Assembly (NCBI RefSeq): GCF_001460935.1
Contig: NZ_LN906597.1
Location: forward strand, 161,693-225,692
Direction of reading: 5' to 3'
Length of the DNA: 64,000 nucleotides
DNA from: Candidatus Ichthyocystis hellenicum
GTDB taxonomy: Bacteria > Pseudomonadota > Gammaproteobacteria > Burkholderiales > 2013Ark19i
Positions 8,922 to 18,836 of the stretch are shown here, piece by piece. The notes beneath the pieces were generated by a model. That model worked only from the letters and a program-made list of their open reading frames with translations. It was not told the origin of the DNA and did not search any database. The translations under genes and the position numbers were made by a program. Position 1 is the first letter of the stretch. Each line of letters starts with the position of its first letter.

Positions 8922-9476
8922 TTAATTCTTCGAAATACCGTCCACACCAAAAAATGTGTAGGACAAGGTAATAATCTTAGCAGCTCTTGGAAGCTTGGGA
9001 TCAATAACAAAAACAATAGCAACTCTTCTCTTTTCATGACCTTTCAGCGTTTGCTGAGTAAAACAAAAGCATTGTAACTTCAAAAAATATCTCTGAGCAT
9101 AATTAGGACCATAACTAGGAATAGCCTGCCCCCTAACATCGTGATCTGTTATATTCTCTATCTCGTAAAAAACTTTCCTAATTTCTCCAGGATGCACATC
9201 AACATATCGCTGAAGAGGTCTAAATTTCCAAGGCAACTTAGCAGCAGTGTTAGAGTCAAATTCAATACGAACCGTACGGTCCTTATCAACAGAAATATTA
9301 CCAACAACATTAGCCCGATCGACATCGTTGAGACCAGCAACATTACAAATCGTTCTATAAATTGGAACTAGGGCGTACGAGAACCCAGCCATAGAAACCA
9401 CAACCACCAGGAGTCGCTTAAAAAGAACTCGATTACGAAACTTAAGTCGCTCGTTCCTATTCGATATATCAGACAT
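8922..9476 (-). CDS. ctaG: Cytochrome c oxidase assembly protein CtaG (Cox11)
   Basis: Copper chaperone that metallates the CuB site of subunit I. It has one N-terminal membrane segment (LLVVVVSMAGFSYALVPIY) and a periplasmic immunoglobulin-like domain carrying the copper motif CFCF in LKLQCFCFTQQTL. The ATG at 9476 overlaps the ctaD stop (ATGA). The product is 184 residues. The small assembly ORF often seen between ctaD and ctaG in related genomes is absent here because the two genes abut. Confidence 0.95.
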   Translation of the reverse strand: MSDISNRNERLKFRNRVLFKRLLVVVVSMAGFSYALVPIYRTICNVAGLNDVDRANVVGNISVDKDRTVRIEFDSNTAAKLPWKFRPLQRYVDVHPGEIRKVFYEIENITDHDVRGQAIPSYGPNYAQRYFLKLQCFCFTQQTLKGHEKRRVAIVFVIDPKLPRAAKIITLSYTFFGVDGISKN

Positions 9477-11086
9477 CAAAACTCTTCGTAATACTCCTTC
9501 GGAATAGCAGGAGGTTGAATAAAAGAGTGATACTCAGCCGGACAGTCCAAGAGCAACCACTCTAAGCTCTTAGCTCCCTCCCACGGGCGTTTAACAGACT
9601 TAGGACCATTTCTATACGAATAAACCATATTCAACAAAAATATGACCTGACTCAAACCAAACATAAAAGAACCCACTGAGGCCACTTGATTAAAGTCCGT
9701 AAACATAGGATTGTAATCTGGGTAATGACGAGGCATTCCAGCTAATCCTAAAAAATGCATTGGAAAAAAAGCTATATTGAAAGAAATGACAGAACACCAA
9801 AAATGAAACTTCCCCCAGAACTCATTGTACATACGCCCAGACCATTTCGGAAACCAAAAATAGCACCCTCCAAATATTGCAAAAAGAGCACCTGATACCA
9901 AAACATAATGAAAATGAGCTATGACGTAGTAAGTATTGTGAACCTGAACATCAACAGGGGTATTTGCCAACACAATCCCAGAAAAACCACCTGTTACAAA
10001 CAATGCAATAAATCCTATCGCAAACAACATAGGAGACTCAAAAGTCAAACTCCCCCCCCACATTGTAAAAATCCAATTAAACACCTTAACCCCAGTAGGA
10101 ACTGCAATAATCATGGTGGCATACATAAAAAACAGCTGTCCAGCTGCTGGCATTCCAACAGTAAACATATGATGAGCCCAAACTAAAAATGACTGAATGG
10201 CAATCGCCAAAGTAGCAAATACCATAGATTTGTATCCAAACAACGGTTTCCTAGAAAATGCAGGAATAATTTGGGAAACTATACCGAAAGCTGGCAAAGC
10301 AATAATGTAAACCTCTGGGTGACCAAAAAACCAGAAAATATGTTGATATAAAATTGGATCTCCACCACCTGCGGCATTAAAAAAAGATGTACCGAAATGA
10401 CGGTCAAACAAAAGCATAGTGACCCCGCCAGCCAAAACAGGAACAACCGCAACAAGTAAGTACGCCGTAACCAACATTGTCCAGGCGAACATGGGAATTT
10501 GCATCATAGACATACCAGGTGCGCGCATGTTCAAAATCGTAACGATGATATTTATTGATCCTAAAACAGACGATATACCTAAAATATGGACAGCAAAAAT
10601 AACCATATCCATACCTGGCCCCATCTGAATCGACAGCGGAGGATACAACGTCCATCCTGTAGCAGGAGCACCGCCGTGAACAAAGAAAGCCAACACTAAC
10701 AACAATGCAGCGGGGATGAGCAACCAAAAAGACCAATTGTTCAACCTAGCAAAAGCCATATCAGAAGCACCTAGCATCATCGGCAGATTCAAATTTGCAA
10801 ACCCAGTGAAAGCGGGCATAACCGCGCCAAAAATCATCACTAAACCATGCATAGTAACCAATTGGTTATACAATTCGGGACGAATCAAGCGCAAACCAGG
10901 ACTTAGGAGTTCGTATCGTATTAACATGGCGAAAGCACCACCAACAAAAAACATCAGACCACCAAAGATAAGATACATCAACCCAATATCTTTATGATTG
11001 GTAGTAGTCAACCAACGAACAATACCTTTCTTGGACGCACCATGATGATCGCCGTGAGACTCTTCACCCAAAACAACAGATGACAT
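9476..11086 (-). CDS. ctaD: Cytochrome c oxidase subunit I
   Basis: Catalytic subunit holding heme a, heme a3 and CuB. The 536-residue protein has about twelve membrane segments and all diagnostic motifs: FFGHPEVYIIALP (CuB and cross-linked Tyr region), WAHHMFTVGM (two CuB histidines) and AHFHYVLVSG (heme ligands). The conserved early HGLVMIF carries the low-spin heme ligand. It starts 15 bases after the ctaC stop, so these two form the head of the oxidase operon. Confidence 0.98.
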   Translation of the reverse strand: MSSVVLGEESHGDHHGASKKGIVRWLTTTNHKDIGLMYLIFGGLMFFVGGAFAMLIRYELLSPGLRLIRPELYNQLVTMHGLVMIFGAVMPAFTGFANLNLPMMLGASDMAFARLNNWSFWLLIPAALLLVLAFFVHGGAPATGWTLYPPLSIQMGPGMDMVIFAVHILGISSVLGSINIIVTILNMRAPGMSMMQIPMFAWTMLVTAYLLVAVVPVLAGGVTMLLFDRHFGTSFFNAAGGGDPILYQHIFWFFGHPEVYIIALPAFGIVSQIIPAFSRKPLFGYKSMVFATLAIAIQSFLVWAHHMFTVGMPAAGQLFFMYATMIIAVPTGVKVFNWIFTMWGGSLTFESPMLFAIGFIALFVTGGFSGIVLANTPVDVQVHNTYYVIAHFHYVLVSGALFAIFGGCYFWFPKWSGRMYNEFWGKFHFWCSVISFNIAFFPMHFLGLAGMPRHYPDYNPMFTDFNQVASVGSFMFGLSQVIFLLNMVYSYRNGPKSVKRPWEGAKSLEWLLLDCPAEYHSFIQPPAIPKEYYEEF

Positions 11087-11101
11087 ACTTACCCCTTTTT
11101 A

Positions 11102-12235
11102 TCAAGCACCCTTCAAACGTAACGCATGTACTTCCGAAGGTTGAACCAAATCACCGGTATGATTACTCCATGAATTTCTCTCATAAGTAACGACAGCAGC
11201 AATCTCAGTATCTGTCAATACACTACCAAACGCTGGCATAGCTGCCTTACCGAATAAAACTTGATGAATATGAACATTAACTGGACCGGTGGCAACAGGA
11301 CTACCGTCTAACGCAGGAAAAGCACCGGGAACACCTTTACCATTCTCATGGTGACAAGCAACACAGGCCTGATACATCTCCTTACCCTTGAGCATAAGCT
11401 CATCTTTCGTATACTTCTTATTCAAATCTTCCTTAGGAGTCATAGCACCAAGCGTTCCTTTAACCCATTTGTCATAATCAGCTTGGCTAACAGCATGAAC
11501 CTCTATTGGCATAAACGCATGGTTACGTCCGCATAAGACAGAACACCCTCCGCGATAAATACCTTCTTTATCTACCTGAAACCATGCATCACGCAAAAGC
11601 CCGGGAATAGCATCCTGCTTCACACCAAGGGCAGGAACATACCAAGCGTGAACAACATCAGCAGAAGTTGTCAGTATTCGTATCTTTTTGTGTACAGGCA
11701 CAACGAGGGGATGATCAACCTCCAAAAGGTAGTACGGATTTTTTACCAACTTATCATCCAAAACTTGATCATAGGGAGTAGAAAGAGTAGACAGGAAGGA
11801 AATACCAGAACCCTGGCCAGACAAATAATCCAATCCCCACTTCCACTGGTAACCAGTTACCTTAATGGTGATATCAGGGTTAGAAGTATCCCGCATATCA
11901 ATAACTGTCTGGGTAGCAGAGTAAGCAATATAGACGACTATTACAAGTGGAATCACCGTCCATATTAATTCTAAAACATTGCTATGCTTAAATCTAGAAG
12001 GCTTGTGTCCACGACTACTACGATAGGCAAAAACAACCCAAAACAACATCCCAAAAACAACGATGAATATCACTAAAATTATCACCATTGTCAAAACATG
12101 AAGATGATATTGCTGCCGAGCCACCGAAGTAACCGGCTCTTGAAGATCCATATGCCAAGATGAGGAACAAAACCCACACTGTGCAAAAAAGGAAAAAAAA
12201 ACCAACCCAAAAATACGCATCCATCGATTCAACAT
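11102..12235 (-). CDS. ctaC: Cytochrome c oxidase subunit II fused to cytochrome c
   Basis: Electron-entry subunit. It has a signal peptide (IFGLVFFSFFAQCGFCSS), two membrane helices and a cupredoxin domain with the CuA motif CSVLCGRNHAFM (C-x3-C-x3-H-x2-M). The C-terminal cytochrome c domain carries the heme site CVACH followed by a Met ligand in KAAMPAFG. The fusion is typical of betaproteobacteria. I start at the ATG at 12235 with an AGGGA site rather than at an upstream codon at 12289, because this puts the signal peptide at the N-terminus. Confidence 0.95.
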   Translation of the reverse strand: MLNRWMRIFGLVFFSFFAQCGFCSSSWHMDLQEPVTSVARQQYHLHVLTMVIILVIFIVVFGMLFWVVFAYRSSRGHKPSRFKHSNVLELIWTVIPLVIVVYIAYSATQTVIDMRDTSNPDITIKVTGYQWKWGLDYLSGQGSGISFLSTLSTPYDQVLDDKLVKNPYYLLEVDHPLVVPVHKKIRILTTSADVVHAWYVPALGVKQDAIPGLLRDAWFQVDKEGIYRGGCSVLCGRNHAFMPIEVHAVSQADYDKWVKGTLGAMTPKEDLNKKYTKDELMLKGKEMYQACVACHHENGKGVPGAFPALDGSPVATGPVNVHIHQVLFGKAAMPAFGSVLTDTEIAAVVTYERNSWSNHTGDLVQPSEVHALRLKGA

Positions 12236-12317
12236 ACAGATCCCTGTGACAAAAATCGCACACCCAACTCTATCGTACGATACCACCAAGGGCTACAGAA
12301 CATCCCATTTTTCATGA

Positions 12318-13673
12318 TCATAATCGGGACATTATTCTCTTACCAATTCCAGCAAAAAACCCATTGCTCATGATGATAATATCGTCCCCAGGCAAAACTT
12401 TGGGCAAAAGATCATCCAGTAGTGCCTCAATATCATTGAACAAGAAAAACTTCCCCTCACCCAGCAACGATAGAGAGCCACGGACATCCCACTCGACACC
12501 GTGAAGGTAGCACATAACGTAATCTGACTCAACCAAGCTCTCAGCAAGTATATCGGCCCATAATCCTCGCTTAAAAGAATTAGATGATGGTTCAAACACT
12601 ACCCATAGTCTTCCGGAACATAGCTCCTTGGCAGCAGAAATAGTAGCTTTTAATGCCGTCGGGTGGTGGGCAAAATCATCAAAAACACGAATTCCATTCT
12701 TCTCTAATATGCATTCCAAACGTCTTTTAACACCACGAAAAGAAGAAAGCGCATTAGCTGCTTGCTCAGGAGAAACACCAACATTGACAGCCATCAAAAA
12801 GGCTGCCAACGCATTATGACAGTTGTGATCTCCAGTAATTGGGGAAACACTATAACACTCTCCAGAATGTGTCCTGAAAATCACCTGCCTCTGATTTCTA
12901 GTCCAGGTCCAATCAGAGTAAGAGGCAAGCTTAGACGAATCTTTGCTAAAAGAAACCCTATTACTCCAACACCCTCCGTTCAATAAAGAATTTACCTGGT
13001 TACTGTCATTGGGATAAATAATAGTAGCACTGCCAGAAAGGGTGCGGATTAAGAAGTGGTACTGACGAGTCATATCTTCCAAATCACGAAATATATCAGC
13101 GTGATCGTATTCTAGATTATTAATTAATAATGTCTTGGGATGGTAGTGGATAAATTTTGAACGTTTATCAAAAAAAGCCGTATCGTACTCATCAGCTTCA
13201 ATAACAAACAGATCTGATTCACCCTTATCCGCAGAAAACGTAATCTGCCTAGGAATACCTCCTATTAAGAATCCTGGAGCCAACCCGGCTTCCAGTAAAA
13301 TCCAAGTGAGCATCGCCGCTGTGGTCGTTTTGCCGTGTGTCCCTGATACAGCCAAAACATGCCGATCAATCAAAATATTATCACCCAACCATTTAGGTGC
13401 AGATGTATATGGAATACCTTTATTCAGAATTTCCTCAATTATCGGCATTCCCCTACACATAACATTCCCAACCAAGTAAAGATCTGCCTTAACATAATTT
13501 AATTGACCAATATCAAAGTTATCGATCAGATGAATATCAAGTTGGGTTAGAGCATCAACCACAGGAGGGTAGAACTTAATATCACTACCGGTGACTGTAT
13601 GACCGCACTGGATAGCCAAACGGGCTACATTGGACATCAGTACCCCGGCAATTCCTAAAATATGTATGTGCAC
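12318..13673 (-). CDS. mpl: UDP-MurNAc:L-Ala-gamma-D-Glu-meso-Dap ligase (Mpl)
   Basis: Recycles the murein tripeptide by joining it to UDP-MurNAc in the cytoplasm. The 451-residue product has the Mur-ligase N-terminal domain (HIHILGIAGVLMSNVA), the ATP loop AVSGTHGKTTTAAML (about residues 108-122), DEYDTAFFDKRSKF and FDDFAHHPTALK in the C-terminal domain. These points separate Mpl from MurC. It starts with GTG behind an AAGGA site seven bases away, and that site lies in a hairpin (see 13682-13700). It is 83 bases upstream of ctaC on the same strand. Confidence 0.95.
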   Translation of the reverse strand: MHIHILGIAGVLMSNVARLAIQCGHTVTGSDIKFYPPVVDALTQLDIHLIDNFDIGQLNYVKADLYLVGNVMCRGMPIIEEILNKGIPYTSAPKWLGDNILIDRHVLAVSGTHGKTTTAAMLTWILLEAGLAPGFLIGGIPRQITFSADKGESDLFVIEADEYDTAFFDKRSKFIHYHPKTLLINNLEYDHADIFRDLEDMTRQYHFLIRTLSGSATIIYPNDSNQVNSLLNGGCWSNRVSFSKDSSKLASYSDWTWTRNQRQVIFRTHSGECYSVSPITGDHNCHNALAAFLMAVNVGVSPEQAANALSSFRGVKRRLECILEKNGIRVFDDFAHHPTALKATISAAKELCSGRLWVVFEPSSNSFKRGLWADILAESLVESDYVMCYLHGVEWDVRGSLSLLGEGKFFLFNDIEALLDDLLPKVLPGDDIIIMSNGFFAGIGKRIMSRL

Positions 13674-13681
13674 CTAAATAT

Positions 13682-13700
13682 CCTTACTGCCTTAGTAAGG
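13682..13700 (-). promoter_or_regulatory. Hairpin over the mpl ribosome site
   Basis: A perfect 7-bp inverted repeat (CCTTACT/AGTAAGG, loop AAGGC on the minus strand) ends inside the AAGGA ribosome site that lies seven bases before the mpl GTG. In the mRNA the stem would cover that site, so mpl translation could be limited when the stem is closed. This is seen directly in sequence; the regulatory role is inferred. Confidence 0.4.
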
Positions 13701-13907
13701 CATAACATCTCAGTTAGAGTATACGTAACAAAAAAGCACACACCGTAAAATTCTCGATCACATCAACTGAAAAATAATACCCCTTCCATGACGAGCAAAT
13801 ATCGCCCCCTAAACCAATAAAAATAATATTATCAGTAAGTGTTTTGCAAATTATTTTTGTAACATTCTACCTTCTATCAGAACGGTTGCAATGAATGGAG
13901 TATAGTA

Positions 13908-14069
13908 CCGAGATCCAGTATCCCACTTCGAGAACAAACACAGATTGGAATATCAAGCGAAAGCACACCAAACATCCGTGCCAGGTCGGCACGGACACAC
14001 AAAACTGAGGCACTCACTCAAAAATCGGGGATAGTGATGTAGCAACTAACCGAAATACACTATCTCTGG
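13908..14069 (-). ncRNA. Possible small structured RNA downstream of rpoD
   Basis: On the minus strand, segments about 150 bases apart can pair: CC(A)GAGAT..AGT near 14069 with ACT..ATCTC GG ending at 13908, with small bulges. They enclose the 8-bp hairpin at about 13975-13995. A long closed hairpin of this size recalls 6S RNA, but I do not recognise the 6S central bubble. A competing local stem (GATAGTG/CACTATC) uses part of the same 5' arm. It could instead be a terminator region or a chance fold. Confidence 0.22.
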
Positions 14070-14094
14070 ACAAGCATGACACCTACTTATGTTG

Positions 14095-16446
14095 CTAACC
14101 TTCATTACCATCTAGGAAAGAACGAAGTCTTTCAGAACGAGAAGGATGTCGAAGCTTGCGAAGAGCTTTAGCCTCTATTTGTCTAATCCTCTCACGAGTT
14201 ACATCGAACTGCCGCCCTACCTCCTCCAAAGTATGGTCTGTAGTAACACCTATACCAAAACGCATACGCACTACTTTTTCTTCTCTCTCAGTAAGGGTTC
14301 CCAAAATAGACTCAGTAACCTCCCTCAACCCAGCATACGTTGCCGCATCCGACGGAGCTTGCGTAACAGAATCCTCAATAAAATCACCAATATGAGAATC
14401 CTCATCATCTCCTATAGGAGTCTCCAACGAAATCGGCTCCTTAGAAATCTTAAGAATTTTTCTAATCTTATCTTCAGATATTTCCATGCGCTCAGCCAAC
14501 AAAGAAGCATCTGGTTCCTGACCTGTTTCCTGAAGAATCTGCCGTGCAATACGATTCAATTTGTTAATTGTCTCTATCATGTGCACAGGTATACGTATTG
14601 TACGAGCCTGATCAGCAATTGATCTCGTAATGGCTTGGCGTATCCACCAAGTAGCGTACGTAGAAAATTTGTAACCCCGACGATACTCAAATTTATCTAC
14701 GGCCTTCATCAATCCTATATTCCCCTCTTGAATTAGATCCAAAAATTGCAAACCGCGGTTAGTATATTTTTTAGCAATAGAAATAACCAACCTCAAATTT
14801 GCTTCTGTCATTTCTTTCTTAGCGCGCCTAGCCTTAGCCTCACCCATAGACATCTGCTTACTGATATCCCGCAACTCTTGTATAGAAATACGTGACGATT
14901 CCTGCAAAACAATTAACTCACGCTGAAGCTCCATGATAACCGCCCTATTTCTTTCAATCATAGGGCCGTATCCAGTATTGGCAGCTTCCTTATCTACCCA
15001 AGAAAGATTAGTTTCATTCTCAGGAAAAACATTGATGAAGTGCTGTCTAGTCATGCCACACTTATCAACACACACCTTCATCATCCTACGCTCAATTGAC
15101 CTAATATCAGCGACACGCGAGCGCACGTTATCACATAAGCGCTCGATAAATTTGGCTGAAAAACGAACAGCACTAAGGTACTGTGCTATCTTTTCCCTAG
15201 CCTTGGAACGAGCAACTAAGTTTTCCTTATCATTTGTAATCAGCTCAACCCAAAGATCAAAATCCTCGCGCATCCCTTCAAAACGAGCAAGAATTTTACC
15301 TTTGAGTTCTAACAAAGACTGAGCAATAGCCTCCCCATCACCAACAGCTGAACCTGCATCTTCAGCTACCATCAAACTTTCATCATCTGATAAAACTAAC
15401 TCTTCAACTTCATCAGACAAATCAACTAAACCATCAATAATTTCATCAACACGAATCTCATCGTCACGTATGCGATCAATAATCGACAAAACTTGCTCTA
15501 TCGTGGAAGGACAAGCGGATATTGCTTGAATCATGGCGCTCAACCCATCCTCGATACGCTTAGCTATCTCAATTTCACCTTCTCGCGTCAAAAGTTCTAC
15601 CGCACCCATCTCACGCATATACATACGCACAGGATCTGTAGTACGACCAAATTCAGCATCAACAGATTTTAACGCCTCCTCAGCAACCTCCTCTGCCTCC
15701 TCTTCCTCTACAACCGAAGGACAGGACATAAATAGAGACTCAACATCGGGCACTTCATCATAAACGACTATGCCCATTTCATGAAATGTCGTAATAATCG
15801 ACTCTATTTGCTCGGCATCAACTAAACTATCAGGAAGATGGTCATTAACCTCAGCACAAGTCAAAAAACCTCTTTCCTTACCAATAGCTATCAACTGCTT
15901 AAGGCGGGTACGACTCAACTCCAAATCTTCTCCGGTAGAACGAGACATCGCCCGCTCAATCTCCATTGCTCCAGCACGAACAGACTTAAAAACCTTTTTA
16001 GATTTCTTACTACCAGCTGATGATGTCTCCACTTCAACTTCAGTCTCAGCTGAATCAACCAACAAAAAATCAGCATCATCAGAAATTTTTTCAACATCAT
16101 CATCGAGATAAATATCATCATCGACCAACAGCCCAGCATCTTCGAATGAATCATCCATATCAGACAAGACATCCGAATCACTATCGGTATCTGCATCAAA
16201 ATCACCATCAGAAGCATTAACCACCACATCTTGCTCGGGTGGAGCAACAGCAACTGTAATATTTTTATCAGCTTTAGAAGATGTTTTTTTCTTCTTCTTC
16301 CCAGCAGAAACAGATTTCACTTCACTACTCCCTCTGTCAGAGGAAAGCGATTCACCACTATCATCAGACACAGTTGAATCAGATTCACTACTCTGCGAAT
16401 CAGAAGAAACACTGACAGAAGATTCTCCAGAAAAAGATTTAGGCAT
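14095..16446 (-). CDS. rpoD: Primary sigma factor RpoD (sigma70)
   Basis: Housekeeping sigma factor. The C-terminal half has region 1.2-2 ([17 protein letters not shown], then [19 protein letters not shown] and [19 protein letters not shown], about 550-620), region 3 and region 4.2 ([20 protein letters not shown]). At about 783 residues it is much longer than the 613 of E. coli. The first 180 residues are a Ser/Asp/Glu-rich, low-complexity stretch with a KKKKK run. The ATG at 16446 has a GAGG site; a TTG three codons upstream is less likely. It is the third member of the rpsU-yqeY-dnaG-rpoD operon. Confidence 0.97.
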   Translation of the reverse strand: MPKSFSGESSVSVSSDSQSSESDSTVSDDSGESLSSDRGSSEVKSVSAGKKKKKTSSKADKNITVAVAPPEQDVVVNASDGDFDADTDSDSDVLSDMDDSFEDAGLLVDDDIYLDDDVEKISDDADFLLVDSAETEVEVETSSAGSKKSKKVFKSVRAGAMEIERAMSRSTGEDLELSRTRLKQLIAIGKERGFLTCAEVNDHLPDSLVDAEQIESIITTFHEMGIVVYDEVPDVESLFMSCPSVVEEEEAEEVAEEALKSVDAEFGRTTDPVRMYMREMGAVELLTREGEIEIAKRIEDGLSAMIQAISACPSTIEQVLSIIDRIRDDEIRVDEIIDGLVDLSDEVEELVLSDDESLMVAEDAGSAVGDGEAIAQSLLELKGKILARFEGMREDFDLWVELITNDKENLVARSKAREKIAQYLSAVRFSAKFIERLCDNVRSRVADIRSIERRMMKVCVDKCGMTRQHFINVFPENETNLSWVDKEAANTGYGPMIERNRAVIMELQRELIVLQESSRISIQELRDISKQMSMGEAKARRAKKEMTEANLRLVISIAKKYTNRGLQFLDLIQEGNIGLMKAVDKFEYRRGYKFSTYATWWIRQAITRSIADQARTIRIPVHMIETINKLNRIARQILQETGQEPDASLLAERMEISEDKIRKILKISKEPISLETPIGDDEDSHIGDFIEDSVTQAPSDAATYAGLREVTESILGTLTEREEKVVRMRFGIGVTTDHTLEEVGRQFDVTRERIRQIEAKALRKLRHPSRSERLRSFLDGNEG

Positions 16447-16481
16447 AGATATCAACCTCGGAAAGAGAGAATAGGGTGAAT

Positions 16482-16510
16482 ATTATACTGCACAAATAAA
16501 AAAAAGGCTG
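16482..16510 (-). promoter_or_regulatory. Possible internal promoter for rpoD
   Basis: A perfect -10 hexamer TATAAT (minus strand, 16487-16482) lies 36 bases before the rpoD ATG, in the 95-base dnaG-rpoD gap. The 17-base spacing places CAGCCT at -35, a poor match; a run of eight T occupies the spacer. Many bacteria transcribe rpoD from an extra promoter inside this operon. Confidence 0.35.
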
Positions 16511-16541
16511 CTAGACATTGCACTTAAACTCTCACCCAAAT

Positions 16542-18347
16542 TTAGCGCGACTTTAAATCTTGTAACCGGTTCATTATTAAAAAAAATTGATCTTTTTCAC
16601 AACTATCTATCGTCTTTTTACTAATTTTTTCCAAAAAAATATCACACTTACTCTCTAAGTAATACTTCTCAAGAGCTAAACATGACTCCCTAAAAGCTGC
16701 CATCCACTCATCACGACTCAATTCTATCCTATCTAGGGAAAGAACCTTCGAAAACCAACGCGCTCGAGGATGTGACACTAACAAACTATGGATATCATCT
16801 AAGTTACTTCCCGGAGATAATTCTGACAGTACCAATATAAGATCCTTCAAAGAACAAAAATCTTCATCCTGAATGTCCAAAAACTGAATAGGAAAAGCAA
16901 AATTAGAAATTTCCCTCGGTTTGGAAAGCAGCAACCGCGCTATGCGCTGAGCTAAAGAGGGAACACGATAACGATTATTATCTCGAATATTGGCAGAATA
17001 AGACTTACTGTTACTACTATCTCCTCTGTAATCAACTACGCTTGATGTGTCACTGCTAGAAAATCTTCCAGCATCAGTAATCGACAACAACTGTTCCTCA
17101 GGAATGTTGGTCAAAACCGACAATTCCCGCATGAGAGAAATCTTGAAAATGGGGGCATTAATACTTAATAAAGTTTCCCGCAGACCATGAATCATAATCG
17201 CACGGCCCTCTACTGTATCAAGCTGAAAACGAACCCGCCAATCATCAATTAAAAAAGAAGAGAGAGGCTTAGATTGGAATAGAATATTACGGAAATCATC
17301 ACAACCTTGCTTAGCAACATATGAATCAGGATCCTCCCCTTCCGGAAGCAATAAAAAATACACCTGCTTACCGTCAACCAAAATGGGCAAAATACTTTCT
17401 GCAACACGAAGAGCAGCTTTTCTACCGGCAGCATCACCATCAAAACAATAGTAAACAGTATCCGCGTACCGAAATAGAAGTTTCATTTGTGCCGTAGTAC
17501 AAGACGTGCCTAAACTAGCGACAACATTATTTATTCCATTTTGGACCAAGGAGAGCAGATCAATATACCCCTCAACCACAATAGCAGCCCTCTCATGACG
17601 AATGAAAGACATATTGTGGTACAAACCATACAGCTCATGTCCTTTATGAAACAAAGTCGTATCAGGAGAATTAAGGTACTTCGGCTGCTTGTTTTCAGAT
17701 AATACTCGCCCCCCAAATCCAATAAAATTACCGCGAACAGAACGTATGGGGAACATAACCCGACCACGAAAACGATCATAAAGGCTACCATTACGTCCTT
17801 CTGAAACCAAACCTGCCTCCTTCAAATCAGGAGATGAATACTGCTTGCCAAAAATTGCCCGCAAATTTTGGTACGAATTCGGAGCAAATCCCAAATCAAA
17901 CCGCTGACAAGTATCAGAACTAAGACCTCGATCAGACAAGTAAGCAATCACACTTTTGCTATTAGACAAATGCTGTTTATAGAAGATCACAGCTTTATTA
18001 AGTAATGGACTCAAAACACTTTCAGGATCGCCCTTTTGCGATGACGAAGCAGAAGTCGAGGTGGGAACCAACATACCAACAGAAGACGCCAGTCTAGAAA
18101 CAGCCTCTGGAAAGGATAAATTGTAGTGCTTCATCAAAAAACCGATAGCAGTACCATGGGCACCACAACCAAAGCAATGGTAGAATTGCTTAGTCGGACT
18201 AATAGTAAAAGACGGAGTTTTATCGGAGTGAAACGGACAACAAGAAACGTAATTAGAACCAACCCTTTTAATATCTAAGCACGCTCGCAATACCTCAACT
18301 ATATCAACACGGCGCAAAAGCTCTTGTATAAAAGCTTCGCTGATCAA
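16542..18347 (-). CDS. dnaG: DNA primase DnaG
   Basis: Makes RNA primers at the replication fork. The 601-residue protein has the N-terminal zinc ribbon (CCPFHSDKTPSF and YHCFGCGAHG, about residues 37-63) and the TOPRIM core with VVEGYIDLLSLVQNGI, then YCFDGDAAGRKA. The C-terminal helicase-interaction domain is divergent. It overlaps the yqeY stop by 4 bases. Length is close to the 581 of E. coli. Confidence 0.97.
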   Translation of the reverse strand: MISEAFIQELLRRVDIVEVLRACLDIKRVGSNYVSCCPFHSDKTPSFTISPTKQFYHCFGCGAHGTAIGFLMKHYNLSFPEAVSRLASSVGMLVPTSTSASSSQKGDPESVLSPLLNKAVIFYKQHLSNSKSVIAYLSDRGLSSDTCQRFDLGFAPNSYQNLRAIFGKQYSSPDLKEAGLVSEGRNGSLYDRFRGRVMFPIRSVRGNFIGFGGRVLSENKQPKYLNSPDTTLFHKGHELYGLYHNMSFIRHERAAIVVEGYIDLLSLVQNGINNVVASLGTSCTTAQMKLLFRYADTVYYCFDGDAAGRKAALRVAESILPILVDGKQVYFLLLPEGEDPDSYVAKQGCDDFRNILFQSKPLSSFLIDDWRVRFQLDTVEGRAIMIHGLRETLLSINAPIFKISLMRELSVLTNIPEEQLLSITDAGRFSSSDTSSVVDYRGDSSNSKSYSANIRDNNRYRVPSLAQRIARLLLSKPREISNFAFPIQFLDIQDEDFCSLKDLILVLSELSPGSNLDDIHSLLVSHPRARWFSKVLSLDRIELSRDEWMAAFRESCLALEKYYLESKCDIFLEKISKKTIDSCEKDQFFLIMNRLQDLKSR

Positions 18348-18823
18348 CTAATACCCTTATTATTACCATCATCAAGATATTTGGCTAACTTTTCCTTAAC
18401 AAGAAGAGACACTTTCCCAAAATCTGCCCTACCAGACAGAACGGGCCTAAGTGCCAACATCAAAGAAGAAAGATCAGCCATCTTAGAAGGATTAACTGCC
18501 GAAAAAACCTCATCTAACTTTTCCGACAGCTCTTCCTCGGAAAAATGGGCAGGCAGATAACGAGATATAATCTCCAGTTCAAATTTCTCTTTATTGACCA
18601 AATCGATACGCGCAGCAGCTTGATAGCAATCTATAGAATCCATTCTTTTCTTTTTTTCTTTCAGCAAAACAGAAACTATCATCTCATCACTAAATTCAAC
18701 TCGCTCATCTATATGCTTCTGCTTAACAGCAGCCCACAAAAAACGCAACACGGCCAAGGTGGCAACATCCTTGTCACGCATGGCCCGCCTAATATCAACC
18801 TGTATAGAACTTTCCAATGACAT
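18344..18823 (-). CDS. yqeY: GatB/YqeY domain protein
   Basis: Helical protein related to the tail domain of the GatB amidotransferase subunit; its exact cellular role is not settled. The start MSLESSIQVDIRRAMRDKD and the RYLPAHFSEEELSE segment match the family. I use the ATG at 18823 with a GGGAGGG ribosome site; a longer frame to 18898 runs into rpsU. The product is 159 residues, near the usual 150. The position between rpsU and dnaG is common in betaproteobacteria. Confidence 0.9.
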   Translation of the reverse strand: MSLESSIQVDIRRAMRDKDVATLAVLRFLWAAVKQKHIDERVEFSDEMIVSVLLKEKKKRMDSIDCYQAAARIDLVNKEKFELEIISRYLPAHFSEEELSEKLDEVFSAVNPSKMADLSSLMLALRPVLSGRADFGKVSLLVKEKLAKYLDDGNNKGIS

Positions 18824-18836
18824 ACACCAGCCCTCC

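Larger units (their letters stand above)
13674..14094. other. Structured non-coding gap between rpoD and mpl
   Basis: 421 bases without a convincing coding frame, between two minus-strand genes. The rpoD-proximal half holds a perfect 8-bp hairpin TCCGTGCC/GGCACGGA with a 5-base loop (about 13975-13995), a 7-bp pair GATAGTG/CACTATC (about 14033-14066 on the minus strand) and longer-range pairing. The mpl-proximal part holds a -10-like TATACT (13723-13718, minus) and the hairpin before mpl. No tRNA was found. The centre (about 13740-13900) is AT-rich, with nothing else I can name. Confidence 0.6.

Noticed and set aside
13930-14080. A tRNA downstream of rpoD, as seen in some genomes
   Set aside because: No cloverleaf, T-loop GTTC motif or CCA could be found on either strand.
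15915-16253. Met/Leu/Ile-rich 112-codon frame inside rpoD
   Set aside because: It is the shifted reading of the Asp-rich repeats in the rpoD N-terminus; no ribosome site or family.
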